DNA of 64,000 nt from Linum tenue (lineage: Eukaryota; Streptophyta; Magnoliopsida; Malpighiales; Linaceae): positions 64,791,676 through 64,855,675 of the forward strand of contig CAMGYJ010000006.1 in NCBI GenBank assembly GCA_946122785.1. The letters are read 5' to 3'. The first letter of the stretch is position 1. The number at the start of each line of letters is the position of its first letter. Of the stretch, positions 23,601-33,399 are shown one piece after another. A model generated the notes under the pieces. That model worked only from the letters and a program-made list of their open reading frames with translations. It did not search any database and had not been told where the DNA came from. A program made the translations under genes and the position numbers.

Positions 23601-24427
23601 GAAAGAGGTGATTGAGCTTGTTAACTCATTCCCTTTAGACCATGCTGTACTAGCCATGTCCCGGAAGGTTTCATGGGTTAGCCAAGCTTCTAAGAACTTG
23701 AAAGGCTTCGGGGCACCTAGACTGAACTGCAAACTAAGGTTAATGAGCAGTGGCCTATGGTCGGACTTCACCCGAGGTAGGTGCCGCACCGAGGATTCCG
23801 AGAAGGCCGTCAACCACTGCGCATTTGCCATTCCTCTGTCCAGTCGTTCCCGTACTCCCTCTTTAAACCACGTAAAGTGTGGTCCTGCATACCCTAGATC
23901 ATTCAAACCCGCATCAAGCACGCAATCTTGGAAATCTCTCACTCGACTAGAATCAAAAGCTGCTCCACCATATTTTTTGGATGCGTGAAGTATGGAGTTA
24001 AAGTATCCAACCAGGAGCCAAGGCATGTCATTAATCTCTGCCAATTCACGGATCAGTGTTCATAGGTCCTAACGTTGTGAGAGAGTCGGGTTACCATATA
24101 CTGCTGAAAACGCCAAGAGATCTGACCATGTTGTACGTGCACATGGAGTAATTGAGACGAGCGGGCCTTCTAAGAAATAGTGGTCGTTGACGAATCCCAT
24201 AGGATCCAAATCCCTCCTGCGAAACCCACTGCGTCCACCACTAGCTTCTCGTCGAAACCCATTTTTCCTATGACCTCCTCTGCTTTTGCTCCACTGATCC
24301 TTGGTTCCACAATGACTACTATCTTTGGATTAAACCGTCTTTTGTATTCCTTGTACACTCGCAAGAAGCGATTGCTTCCCGCGCCCCTACAGTTCCACAC
24401 AAAAATCTTTTGATCCATTACTACCAT
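20604..24427 (-). pseudogene. LINE ORF2: endonuclease, reverse transcriptase, zf-RVT, RNase H (frame-broken)
   Basis: Domains in order: an apurinic-type endonuclease (WNCRGAGSNRFLR, IVVIVEPRISG at 24400-24310; PWLLVGYFNSILHASKK, HFTWFKEG and KSDHRPLL at 24040-23730), a linker (GDCNTKFFHNRAMQRRR), and RT (GLRQGCPLSPYIFTL at 22570, FFADDLIL at 22430). Then come DWSTICRPKEEGDLG (about 22000), a zinc-binding zf-RVT region (RIRAFLWLASHRRLLT, CPLCG, HVIRDC at 21420-21260), and a C-terminal RNase H (RAELMGICIGLRVAW, VQSDSKAALELI at 20810-20700). At least four frame breaks (near 24170, 23240, 22630-22100, 21620) prevent a single product. The RNase H acidic residues are retained. Confidence 0.9.
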
Positions 24428-24456
24428 GGAAGATGTCGAGGTAAGCTCCGTTCCAC

Positions 24457-26208
24457 TCAGTTGGAAACACCCGATGTCTCTGATTGGGACCTCTCTTCAC
24501 TAGTAGGCAAAGCCTCTCCCGGGGTCACTCCACTTGTCAGATCCTTCTCAACCGCATTGATGGGAGGGCTACTGTCTGGGGGGAGCCCCGGAGGTTTAGA
24601 TAGCTCCACCGCACTGGTCGCCACAATAGTTTTGCATGTCGGGTCTTGTGCATTCTCACTGGCGGTGGTAGTAGGGTGGCTCAACGGGGGTATCACAGCA
24701 TTGTTCCCTATCTTCTCCCCCGCATGCCTTTGATCAATGTTCATCTATTCGCCCTCTGTAGCTACCACGGGTACTGCTTCACTCAATTTCCCTTCAAGAT
24801 GACTGTTTTCTTGGTTCTCTGTGTGTTTCGGGACCCATTTATGTATCACCTGTCTAGTTGCTTATCCTCTCGAGGCCCCTTGGGCTCCCTTATTCGATGT
24901 TGTAGGTTCCTTTGCACCGAGGGGAATCCGATATGTTTTCAACTCGTTCCTCATCGTCCTCAACCAACACGGCAAAACGGGAATCGGTGTTAATATTGTG
25001 ATTCGGACCTCGAGTGACGTTCTCTCTTTCGTTGCTTCGCCCCCCACTGCCTTGTCGTCCTTGTTTCTTGTTTCGTCGTCGAGTTACCATCCATTCACCA
25101 TAAGTCTCGCATGTCTCGGCTGGGAAGGTTGAGTGTCTTTCTGGCTTGAGGGTTGAGTTCCCTCCCCATGCAGGATAGAGCATTGTTCAATGAGGTGTCC
25201 ATACGTTCCACAATGGAAGCAAATATTCTCTAGAACCTCAAATTTAATGTCATATTTGATACCCTCTATCTTGAAGTGTGACAAAAGAGGTTTGGTAAGG
25301 TCCACTTTGACACAGACTCGAGCGAAACCTCCTCTAGCTCCCAATTCCGTGGCACGATCCAGGCGAATGGGCTTGCCCACATACCTCGCAATGCATAGAA
25401 CAACCTCCAGGTGGAAAAACTCTATCGGTAGCTCCGGGTGTTGAATCCACACACACGTGGACTTAATATCACGTGTTCTCGGATTGAAGCTTTTGACCCA
25501 TCATTGAGTAGTCAAGTAATGTTCACCGATCATCCACGGACCTCCTGTTAGTGCTAGCTCATAATCCGCCTTGCTAGTAAACCGAACAACGTAGTAACCA
25601 TGTGACTTGTTGGCGATTTGTATCGTGCCTGATCTAGCCCACATCATGTTAAGACGTCTCTCTAAGACTGGATAGGGGAAGGATCTACCCAGAACCTTAA
25701 TGATTAGTGCTGAAAGCCATTCTCTTCGCTACGACCTCAATTCTGCAGCTGAAAACGGGATCGTTGGAGATCGGGGGTCTTCTTCAGGGGTTTCCTCATC
25801 CTTATTATCCTCCCGCATGGCCTCCGAGTCTGAATCCTCAGCGTACCATTTGGTCTCCTTCACCGCTTCGCTAAATAGCTTTCTCTGTCCAGCTCCCCAC
25901 GCTGGGGCTTGAGGGCTATGGTTAGCTAGCTCCCAATCATTGCGCGGTTCAGCAGATTTACCGGTGGGTGCAGCCTCATCGTCCATCTCCTCCTCCGTGA
26001 TGTCTTCTACTAAGACGTCATCACTCCTCTGTGATTCCTCCAAAGGACCCATGGGTCGAACTCGTTTCCGTGGATGTTGCACCTCCTTCTCCTTTTTATC
26101 GTCCGACGACGAGGAAACCTCAGGCGGTCGCCTGTTCCCCACCACTGGATCAAGTGGGTTTTCATCCCCTGTCGGCGCTGAGTTAGCAGGAGCGATGGTC
26201 GCCGCCAT
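24457..26208 (-). pseudogene. LINE ORF1, zinc-knuckle protein with DUF4283-like domain, stop-interrupted
   Basis: Likely ATG at 26208 (MAATIAPANSAP); an in-frame ATG at 26253 is also possible. An acidic Ser-rich N-terminus is followed by a DUF4283-like region (LIIKVLGRSFPYPVLERRL, GPWMIGEHYL), a CCHC knuckle (CFHCGTYGHLIEQC at about 25225-25180) and a basic segment (YGEWMVTRRRNKK). In-frame TAG near 25727 (AELRS*RREW) and TGA near 25503 (LTTQ*WVKS) break it. A frame change occurs near 25090. ORF1 proteins of this type bind the LINE RNA. Confidence 0.85.
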
Positions 26209-26398
26209 GCAGACGTCGAACAAACCCGCAAACCCTAATCGCCCAGTTCGCACGCTCCGACAAAACCGGAGTCGTCCTTCCTCGTTCCCCCCTTTAAATG
26301 GTAATGATTATTCACGTAGTATAATAGTGTTTATTAAGTATATTGTCATTTATTTTTATTGTCGTATTTTGAAAAATTAATCTTTACATTTTGAAATA

Positions 26399-26781
26399 AG
26401 GTAAATGCCACATTTGGTCATTGGGATTACTAAATCGTGTTATGTTTAGTTACTAGAAAAAATTAATATAAATTTTGGTCACTCGAATTACTAAAACATG
26501 TCACATTTAGTCACTCTCCCGTTAGTTTTCGTCCAACTCCGGTCACTCAAATTACTTCTTTTATTATGAATGTCACTCGAATTACTGAAACATGTCACAT
26601 TTAGTCCCTCTCCGTTAGCCTCTGTCCAACTCCGTTAATGGAGTTGGACATAAACTTTTGGGAGAGTGACTAAATGTGACATGTTTCAGTAATTCGAGTG
26701 ACTAAAATTGATATTATTTTTTTCTAGTGATTAAACATGACATGATTTAGTAATCTCAGTGACCAGATATGACATTTACCC
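26399..26781. mobile_element. Fold-back MULE-type MITE, 383 bp, with 10-bp TSD
   Basis: The left end AGGTAAATGCCACATTTGG pairs with the right end ATATGACATTTACCC. Arms of about 180 bp contain repeated TGGTCACT and GAATTACTGAAACATGTCAC words and meet near 26640 (GTCCAACTCCGTTAATGGAG). TSD TTTTGAAATA occurs at 26389-26398 and 26782-26791, perfect. It is a non-coding hairpin lying 86 bp past the LINE TSD. Confidence 0.85.
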
Positions 26782-26791
26782 TTTTGAAATA

Positions 26792-28469
26792 TATCAAAAT
26801 GGATGTTATTGGGTAAATATGATCAATGTAATTCATTTTTATAAAAATTTGAAAATTCTAAGTTAACTCCTTAAATTATGGGCAACAGCGCAAGCTTTGG
26901 CGAAGAGCTTGAAGTGGTTAAAATTTTGAAAACATTTAAAATTATTGTTGAAAATGAAAGCAAACAAAATTGTTTCCAAGTTTGTAAAGAATTATTATTT
27001 ATTTAATTATTTTATATTTAAAAGTTTCATAATACGTATTATTTGTAACATAGTTGGTAAATAACTAATTCCTCTAAAAAAATATCGCGTGTTCAAATTC
27101 TCATCCTATTATTATACTTTATTTATAACAAGCATTGGGGAAGAGCTCGAACTGGTCAATCGTTGAATAGGTTTCTCAGTTAATCGCTCAAACAAGTTGT
27201 CAACCGACCATTTCTTAATAAGTTTAACTGCCATCTGAACCATACTAGGAGACGATTGCTTGTTTTACAGGACGAATCAGGTGGTCCAACTTGGGTTTAA
27301 TAATAACACTATTTTACCCTCATTATAAACCCATTTGGGAGAAAAGTCTGTCCTAATTCTCAACTACGTGTATCGAAAAAATTATCAACTAACATTAAGC
27401 GTTAAATCTGCTTCTTCCCGTACAAAGGCCAATACGAACAAATAAAAAATCACAACAATTTCACCGAAAGTATGAAAATCGATAAAATCTTGATATGACA
27501 CTGTTATAGTTGTCTACTTTTCTAGAATTTACCTTTTCTAAATGAGATCAATCTTACCATTTAGTTAATCCTTGAAATGTTATAGTCTTTTTTTTTTGTT
27601 AATATGTAATTATAACAGTTTGATTCTTGCTCTAATCATAACTTCTTTTATAATTGAAATCAAGTCATAACCTTTTTTAATATATATGTCATAACCTTTT
27701 CAGACACTCACAACTGAAGAACTGTTGTGAATGTTTGGTATGGGAAAGACAGTCCCACATGACATATTTAACATACACCAACTAATTAGGTCACTGGTGG
27801 TGTTAAAGTAATTATATAGTGGGGCAATGGGGTCCCACGCTAATCAATCTAAGTTAAGGACATAGTAGTTGTAATTAGACTCCAAAAGAAATGTAATTAA
27901 ACAAAAAAGGATGGATGATCATATGCTAATAAAGAAACACCAGGTGGGGTTGCTGTTTGTTGACCTTTTGGGTAGATGCTCTTACTCCACTTGAGCTGCC
28001 ATTGTCCCACACTCTTCGCTTATAAAATTGATCATAATCAGACTATTATGTTGCTGATATGTTTTTGTTATAGAGGAGTTAATTTGGACTCTCATTAGAT
28101 CACCGATTTTTATGCTTAATGCTGACTGTACTGAAATAATTGTTTGGTAATTGAAATTTCATAAATGTTATAAAAAAATTAATTTGGGCTCTCATTACAA
28201 GATTTGACTCATACCCAACTCAAAGTTGTATATAGAAAGTCCCTTGGAATTATCTGAATAGGAAGTTTCCAATGGCATCATCCTTGTTGGCATTACTATA
28301 ATCCACACCACTAAGTAGATTATGATATTGGATGTAGTGATCAAGTGATTGTCATTCTGTTTGTTTTATTGGATGAGACACAACTTAACTTTTTGATACT
28401 AATTGGTTGGCATCACTGTATCCCATCCATTTGTCTCGTTTTATGATAAGCATGGAGTATTAATTTGTT
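26792..28469. other. AT-rich intergenic DNA, nothing recognised
   Basis: There are no open frames of note and no clear TE ends. TAATTTGTT at 28461-28469 is the left TSD of the next element. Confidence 0.5.
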
Positions 28470-29363
28470 GGGATTCCCTATGGTAACTTGGGTGTAATTT
28501 TAAGTTAGGTAACTTGATTAAATCTGAACCATTAAAATATATCCCAATCACTTTAAGCCATTGATTAAATAGGGAAGAAAAAAAAACATAAAAAGGGGAA
28601 ATAATGGCCACCGGCGGTGCCGGGTTCTTTGAGTTTTGCGGAAAAGCTTCTTTCCTTTTTCTATTTGATGTGTCTTCCTTTTCTTTTCTTTTCGTGCTTA
28701 TTTTTTCCTTTTTATTAATTAATTATTGTATTTAATATTCATTACGTAAAGGTTACGTAATGATAGTTATGTTTTACGTAATAGTTAAGTTAGAAGTGTT
28801 ACGGAAAGCTTTCGTAATGACTTAGCACTTTACGTAACGCGAGATTAGTATTCATTACGTAAAAGGGTCTTCCATTACGTAAGGTTTCCGTAATGACATT
28901 TTACAACTGTTACGTAAAATACACATCCATTACGTAAAGTTTACGAAACAATAGTTAATTCTTACGTAACAGTTAAATCACAAGCATTACGTAAGCCTTC
29001 CGTAATGACTTAGCACTTTACGTAACGACAGGTTAATACTCATTACGTAAAAAGAACTTCCATTACGTAAAAGTTACGGAACATAGTTATTTCTTACGTA
29101 ACAGTTAAATCATACGCGTTACGTAAGGCTTCCGTAATCACTTTACACTTTACGTAATGCAATCTTGGTATTCATTACGTAAAATGACCGTTCATTACGT
29201 AAGTCTTCCGTAATGACCTTTTACAACTGTTACGTAAGATTACCAGAGGTTACGTAACCATTACGTAATGCCTATTGTATTTTACGTAATGTGACCTGTG
29301 AAACCTGCTATAGCAGGTAAAAAAATTCAAGTTACCTTACTTCAAGGTACCGTAGGAAATTCC
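28470..29363. mobile_element. MULE-type element carrying a dense TTACGTAA array, 894 bp
   Basis: The perfect 9-bp TSD TAATTTGTT lies at 28461-28469 and 29364-29372. Terminal repeats are imperfect: left GGGATTCCCTATGGTAACTT against right complement GGAATTTCCTACGGTACCTT, and both then have AGGTAACTTGA further in. The left third is AT-rich unique sequence with a small GC-rich patch (about 28603-28625). The right two thirds is the palindrome array. A perfect AACCTGCTATAGCAGGT hairpin sits at about 29306-29320. It encodes no transposase. Confidence 0.82.
28742..29291. repeat. Array of about 22 exact TTACGTAA palindromes
   Basis: Counted by eye there are about 22 exact TTACGTAA octamers in 550 bp, plus about ten one-base variants (TTCCGTAA, TTACGGAA, TTCGTAA). 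Spacing is irregular (about 12-40 bp). A higher-order unit of about 130-190 bp recurs, with landmarks TTACGTAACAGTTAAATCA (28963, 29094), CTTCCGTAATGACTTAGCAC and AACTTCCATTACGTAAA. Roughly 0.01 copies would be expected by chance in this length. Confidence 0.9.
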
Positions 29364-29609
29364 TAATTTGTTTAAAATGATCACATACTATACCATACAT
29401 TTATTTATGAATATTATTTTTGTATTTTCACTCAAAGACATCTAATAATGACTCAACCTTATCAATATATACCATTGAGACAAAAAGAAATACAAATTAT
29501 TTAGACTCAAACATTTATATCAGGTATGAGGTCTTTAGATTTACCAGGGAGGGATGAGATACGGTGACAACCCATTTTATAGCCATAGGATCCATTCTCT
29601 CTCTTGTCA

Positions 29610-29731
29610 CACACACACACACCATCTTTCTTCTTCCTATTCTTCTTCTTCTTCCTCCCATCTATTCCCTCACACACACCCACCATCTTTCTTCTTCCTA
29701 TTCTTCTTCTTCTTCCTCCCATCTATTCCCT
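29610..29731. repeat. 61-bp tandem duplication, pyrimidine-rich
   Basis: Two near-identical units (29610-29670 and 29671-29731) each contain CACACAC, ACCATCTTTCTTCTTCCTAT and TTCTTCTTCTTCCTCCCATC. Divergence is minimal, so it is a recent duplication. Confidence 0.85.
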
Positions 29732-30056
29732 CTCTCTCTATCGGCTGCTGCCACCACCGTCGTCGCAGCTGTCCTGCCGACTCGCCACGCCCTCCGCCTC
29801 TCATCACTGCTACAGCCCTCCCGTCGTCGCGCCCTTCGCCTCCCAGCACTGTCACGTCCCTCGCCCCGCAGCCATCGCGGCCTCCTCCTCCCACCACCGT
29901 CGTCGCAACCCTCCCGCCGCCCTCTGTCTCCCACCACCACCGTCGCCACGAGGTCACCGCCTCTCCCTGACTCCCCTTTTGTCATCCCTGATTTTTTTTT
30001 TCCAGATTTGTGATTTTTCATATTTCGGATCTGATTTTTTTTGTGCTAGTCTCTAG

Positions 30057-30275
30057 TGGTACGTTACCAGTGGCAATGGTACCGCTACCAGTGGTACTGG
30101 TACTGCTAATGGTAGCGCTACAAGTGGATTGGTACACTTTTTAACGCACTGGTAGCGTACCACTAGCACTGGTACATTTTTTAACGCACTAGTAGCGTAC
30201 CACTAGCACTGGTATATTAATTACCACTAGACTAATGGATTGGTACACTTTTTAACGCACTGGTACATTTTTTCA
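30057..30275. repeat. Array of ACTGGTAC / GTACCACT words
   Basis: Repeated words are GGTACCGCTACCAGTGG, ACTGGTAC, TTTTTAACGCACTGGTAGCG and GTACCACTAGCACTGGTA. The segment TTTTTAACGCACTGGTA recurs three to four times at about 50-60 bp. It lies inside the 29551 MULE-type element. Confidence 0.75.
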
Positions 30276-30815
30276 GGTTGCCGGAGGGAGTCTGCCGGAG
30301 AGAATTCGTCGGAGAAAAAGTCTGTCCATCGAAGCGGAGTGGCCGCAGGAGAAAGGAAGAGAGAGATAGATAGAGATATTAATGCATATGATTTAAATTT
30401 AAAAAAAATTATATTTAATATGAGTTTTTAATTCCCAATCTGATTAATACAAAAAAGGTCATTAATATATTCTTTTTTTTCATACCCAAAATACCATTGG
30501 TTGTCAATATGACAACCCCTAAGGGTTGTCACCGTATCCCGTCCCTATCAGGGACCTAAAGCCAATGAGAGAATTATAATCCTTAATACCCTTCAACTCC
30601 TTTTTTTGGTACAACCCAAAATCTTGTCCTCATTTTATATGAATATATTACCGTTTGGTATCAAATAAATCGAGAATTCATTTCATTGTAAAATGAATTA
30701 CCATGTAGAATTCATTGTCAAATGAAATCTTGTATTTGCTAAGGTACATTCAAATCGTAAGAAATAAAATAAATTACCGTGTAGAATTCATTGTCAAATA
30801 TATTCATGTGTTTGG

Positions 30816-32266
30816 TGTATTGACTCGTCCCGAATAGCACAATAATTTCCCGCCTAATGTCCAAGTATAAACCTTAGTCGGGTGCAGTACATGATAAGTA
30901 TGTTTAAATATCAACCGACCCGGTCCGTCTACCCTTACTTCAGTCATTTGAATCATTATCTAGCAATTAAGTTTTGGTTGAAAAGTTTGCTAATTAAAGT
31001 AAAACAAGACAAAGGTGAATGGTTTTGAAAGCTCTTTTGTGGAAGGATCACTCGGGTGTCGCTTCCCCCTTACTACTACCATGGTATGTGAACCGAAATG
31101 ATTGCTACTAGCAAGGTGATCACTAACCGCTAGGGGACACAAATATGGTCGTAGACCACGCTCATGATTGCTAAACCGAGGCATGCATTATAGGCTGTCA
31201 CTAGGCCCTCTCGGTTTAGGCAATCAATAGTCGACTTATTCCCTCTCTCAACCCACGGGTTGGACGGCTTAATCGCGCTTAACCAAATTGCTTAATCAAA
31301 TATTGAGTTTGCCCTAAATTAACCTAGTTAGGAGACTTAAAAAGCCCTAGGGATACCAACTCAATTGAGACTCCCTTGGAAGGGGGGTTTCCCTCTCTGG
31401 ACTAGGTTAAGTGGCTAATTAGATTGCTAAGCATAGACATGCACAATCCTTAGGTTGCTAAGCACCAATCATGCACAAACCTAAGGATGCTAAGCACAAA
31501 CATGCACAATCAAGATGAATAATACCTCAAACATTTGAATTAAACAATACCCAATGATAATCATTCAATTCACATAAAATAAAACTACATGGTAGAGTTA
31601 GGGTTTCACAACACCCAAGTGAAAAGAATTCTACTCCATGCTAGAAATGAGAGACACACAGGAGAAGGGGTAGAAACCATCTTGGAGGAGGCTTCTAATC
31701 TTATTGGCCCTTGTGTTGAACTTTCCTTGGAGAAAATCTTCCCAAAATCCACCTTGGAGCAAAACCCTAGCCTCCTTATTCTTTGGTTCGTGTTTCTCTC
31801 TCTAGAAATCACAAGAAGGTTTTATCGCTCAAATGGGCTCCCCCTCTTCCTTTCAGCTTAGCTTTTAAACAGGGAACGAGTTGTGTTCACAACTCCAGTT
31901 CACGGCTGTGAACACTGAAACGTGTCTGTGAACTCCAATGGGCGCCGAAACGCATCGCTTCGCTTGCTTGTGTTCACGGTCCAAACTCCTATTCACGGTC
32001 TTAGTGACCGTGAACACGTCTTGCGTTAGTAACCTTTGGAAATGCTTTGGACGCATCGACATACATGGTCAACAACTCCTTTTCACGGTCATGAAAGACC
32101 GTGAACATCCCAAGAAAATCGTGATCTCGCCCTTTTTCACCTATTCTCCTGGTTTTCGATCCTTTTCGTTCAACTTTCGACTCCGAGGCTGGTTTTGCCT
32201 ATTAAATCCTGAAACACACTAAAACACGAGAAAATGCCTAAGGAAAACGGGGGTAAAACATGTGCA
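30816..32266 (-). mobile_element. Candidate solo LTR of a large retrotransposon
   Basis: Limits chosen: TGTATTGACTCGTCCC..ACATGTGCA (TG..CA), flanked by TTTGG (30811-30815) and TTTAG (32267-32271), a 5-bp TSD with one mismatch. The interior has three 30-bp imperfect repeats (TTGCTAAGCA..CATGCACAA, 31417-31510) and several GTTCACGGTC..GACCGTGAAC hairpin words (31890-32110), typical of long plant Gypsy-type LTRs. No coding domain is present. It interrupts AT-rich DNA resembling a fold-back element (about 30640-33640). Ends are moderately certain. Confidence 0.45.
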
Positions 32267-32303
32267 TTTAGATCCGAATCATATATCATATGTATAAGTA
32301 ATT

Positions 32304-33390
32304 GGACTTTGCTACGGTGACATGCATGTCACGGTGACATGCACTTTTCGGTCGACCTCATATAGGATCAGGTCGACCTAATCCGTTGTTTCAGTGTACA
32401 AACAGTTTCATGGTGCCTACTTTGGAGATGCATATCTTACAATTGGCTAGATGGAAATTGGAGATTAAAGGCTTGTTTTGAAGCTGAAGTGTCCCTCTAC
32501 ACATTAAAGTACTTGGGAGCTCAATAGAAAGTCCAGAAGACCATTTTTGAACCTGACCAAAAGGCTATGCCAAAACTGGGAAACTGCCTGAAAATGGCTA
32601 AGTCTGGCAACGTGTTTGTCAAGCCTACTTTGGAGCTCAATTTGACAAGCATGGATGCGAGTCAAGTCCAGGGGCCTTTACCACATTAAATTACGTATTT
32701 TTTTATACAAAGGCAAGGCATTGAATGAAAGATTGAATATATTTAAGGCTTCAAACAAAAGGCTCGAAGTTGCTACGAAGGCTGTTTTTCTGGCAGCTTG
32801 CTTGTGCTCGAAGTCTGCCAGAAAAACAGCCTTCATAGCAACTTTGACCCTTTGGTTTGAAGCCTTAAAGATATCCAATCTTTCATCCAATTCCTTGAAT
32901 TTGTATAAAAACATACCTAATTTAACGTGGTAGAGGCTCCTGGACTCGACTCGCATTCATGCTTCTTGAATTGAGCTCAAAAATAGGTTTCACAAACACG
33001 TTTCCAGACTTAGCCATTTCTAGGCAGTTTCCTAGTTTTGGCATAGCCTTTTGATGAGGTTCAAAAATGGTCTTCTAGACTTCCTATCGAGCTCTCAATC
33101 ACTTCAATATGTAGAGGGACACTCCAGCTTCAAAACAAGTCATTAGTCTTCAATTTCCATCTAGCCAATTGTAAGATATGAATCTCCAAAGTAGGCACCA
33201 TGAACTGTTTTTACACTGAAACAACATATTAGGTCGACCGGATCCTATATGAGGTCAACCGAATCCTAAATGAGGTCGACCGGATCCTATATGAGGTCGA
33301 CCGAATTCTATGTGAGGTCGACCTAATCCTAACTGAGGTCGACCGGAAAGTGCAAGTCACCGTGACATGCATGTCACCGTAGGCACACCC
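32304..33390. mobile_element. 1.09-kb near-perfect fold-back MULE-type element
   Basis: TSD TAAGTAATT is perfect at 32295-32303 and 33391-33399. Ends are GGACTTTGCTACGGTGACAT and, in complement, GGGTGTGCCTACGGTGACAT. The arms of about 500 bp are inverted copies over their full length and meet around 32790-32815 in a loop of about 25 bases, so the element is essentially one hairpin. The 90-aa open frames on both strands at 32655-32956 are mirror images of the palindrome, not genes. It shares the TACGGTGACA end motif with the 29551 element. Confidence 0.9.
33231..33343. repeat. Subterminal 21-bp tandem array of GGTCGACC
   Basis: Six units start at 33231, 33252, 33273, 33294, 33315 and 33336, an exact 21-bp period (consensus AGGTCGACCGGATCCTATATG). 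One unit has GGTCAACC. The opposite arm (about 32350-32385) has only two copies, so the array expanded on one side after the fold-back formed. GGTCGACC is a perfect palindrome. Confidence 0.92.
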
Positions 33391-33399
33391 TAAGTAATT

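Larger units (their letters stand above)
20395..26298 (-). mobile_element. Full-length L1-type LINE with 14-bp TSD
   Basis: It is bounded by perfect 14-bp direct repeats TGGTAATGATTATT at 20381-20394 and 26299-26312. On the minus strand it starts with a G-rich 5' end (TTTAAAGGGGGGAACGAGG), then ORF1 (nucleic-acid binding), ORF2 (endonuclease, reverse transcriptase, zf-RVT, RNase H) and a short A-rich 3' end. A 5.9-kb length with an intact 5' end is unusual, because most plant LINE copies are 5'-truncated. Stops and frameshifts in both ORFs make it inactive. It is inserted upstream of the acyltransferase gene in the same orientation. Confidence 0.93.
29551..30545. mobile_element. MULE-type element with TACGGTGACA termini, 995 bp
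   Basis: The left end GGGATGAGATACGGTGACAA pairs with the right complement GGGACGGGATACGGTGACAA. TSD TACCAGGGA (29542-29550) and TATCAGGGA (30546-30554) differ at one base. The interior has a CT-rich tandem duplication (29610-29731), a GC-rich Pro/Ser-codon block (29750-29970) that may be captured host DNA, and an array of GGTAC-containing words (30057-30275). Open frames at 29554-30056 are low-complexity translations, not credible genes. Confidence 0.75.

Noticed and set aside
28742..29291. CRISPR-like array
   Set aside because: Repeats are 8-bp palindromes at irregular spacing, with no constant direct repeat or unique equal-length spacers, and the context is a plant nuclear transposon.
29554..30056. 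Overlapping 138-150 aa frames rich in Ser, Pro, Phe and His
   Set aside because: All three frames stay open because the DNA is CT-rich and CCX-repetitive; no domain and no splice context.
32655..32956. Pair of about 90-aa proteins on opposite strands
   Set aside because: They are mirror translations of the arms of one hairpin and have no independent coding signal.
33231..33343. CRISPR or minisatellite gene
   Set aside because: The 21-bp period has no spacers and sits in the terminal part of a fold-back transposon with a 9-bp TSD.
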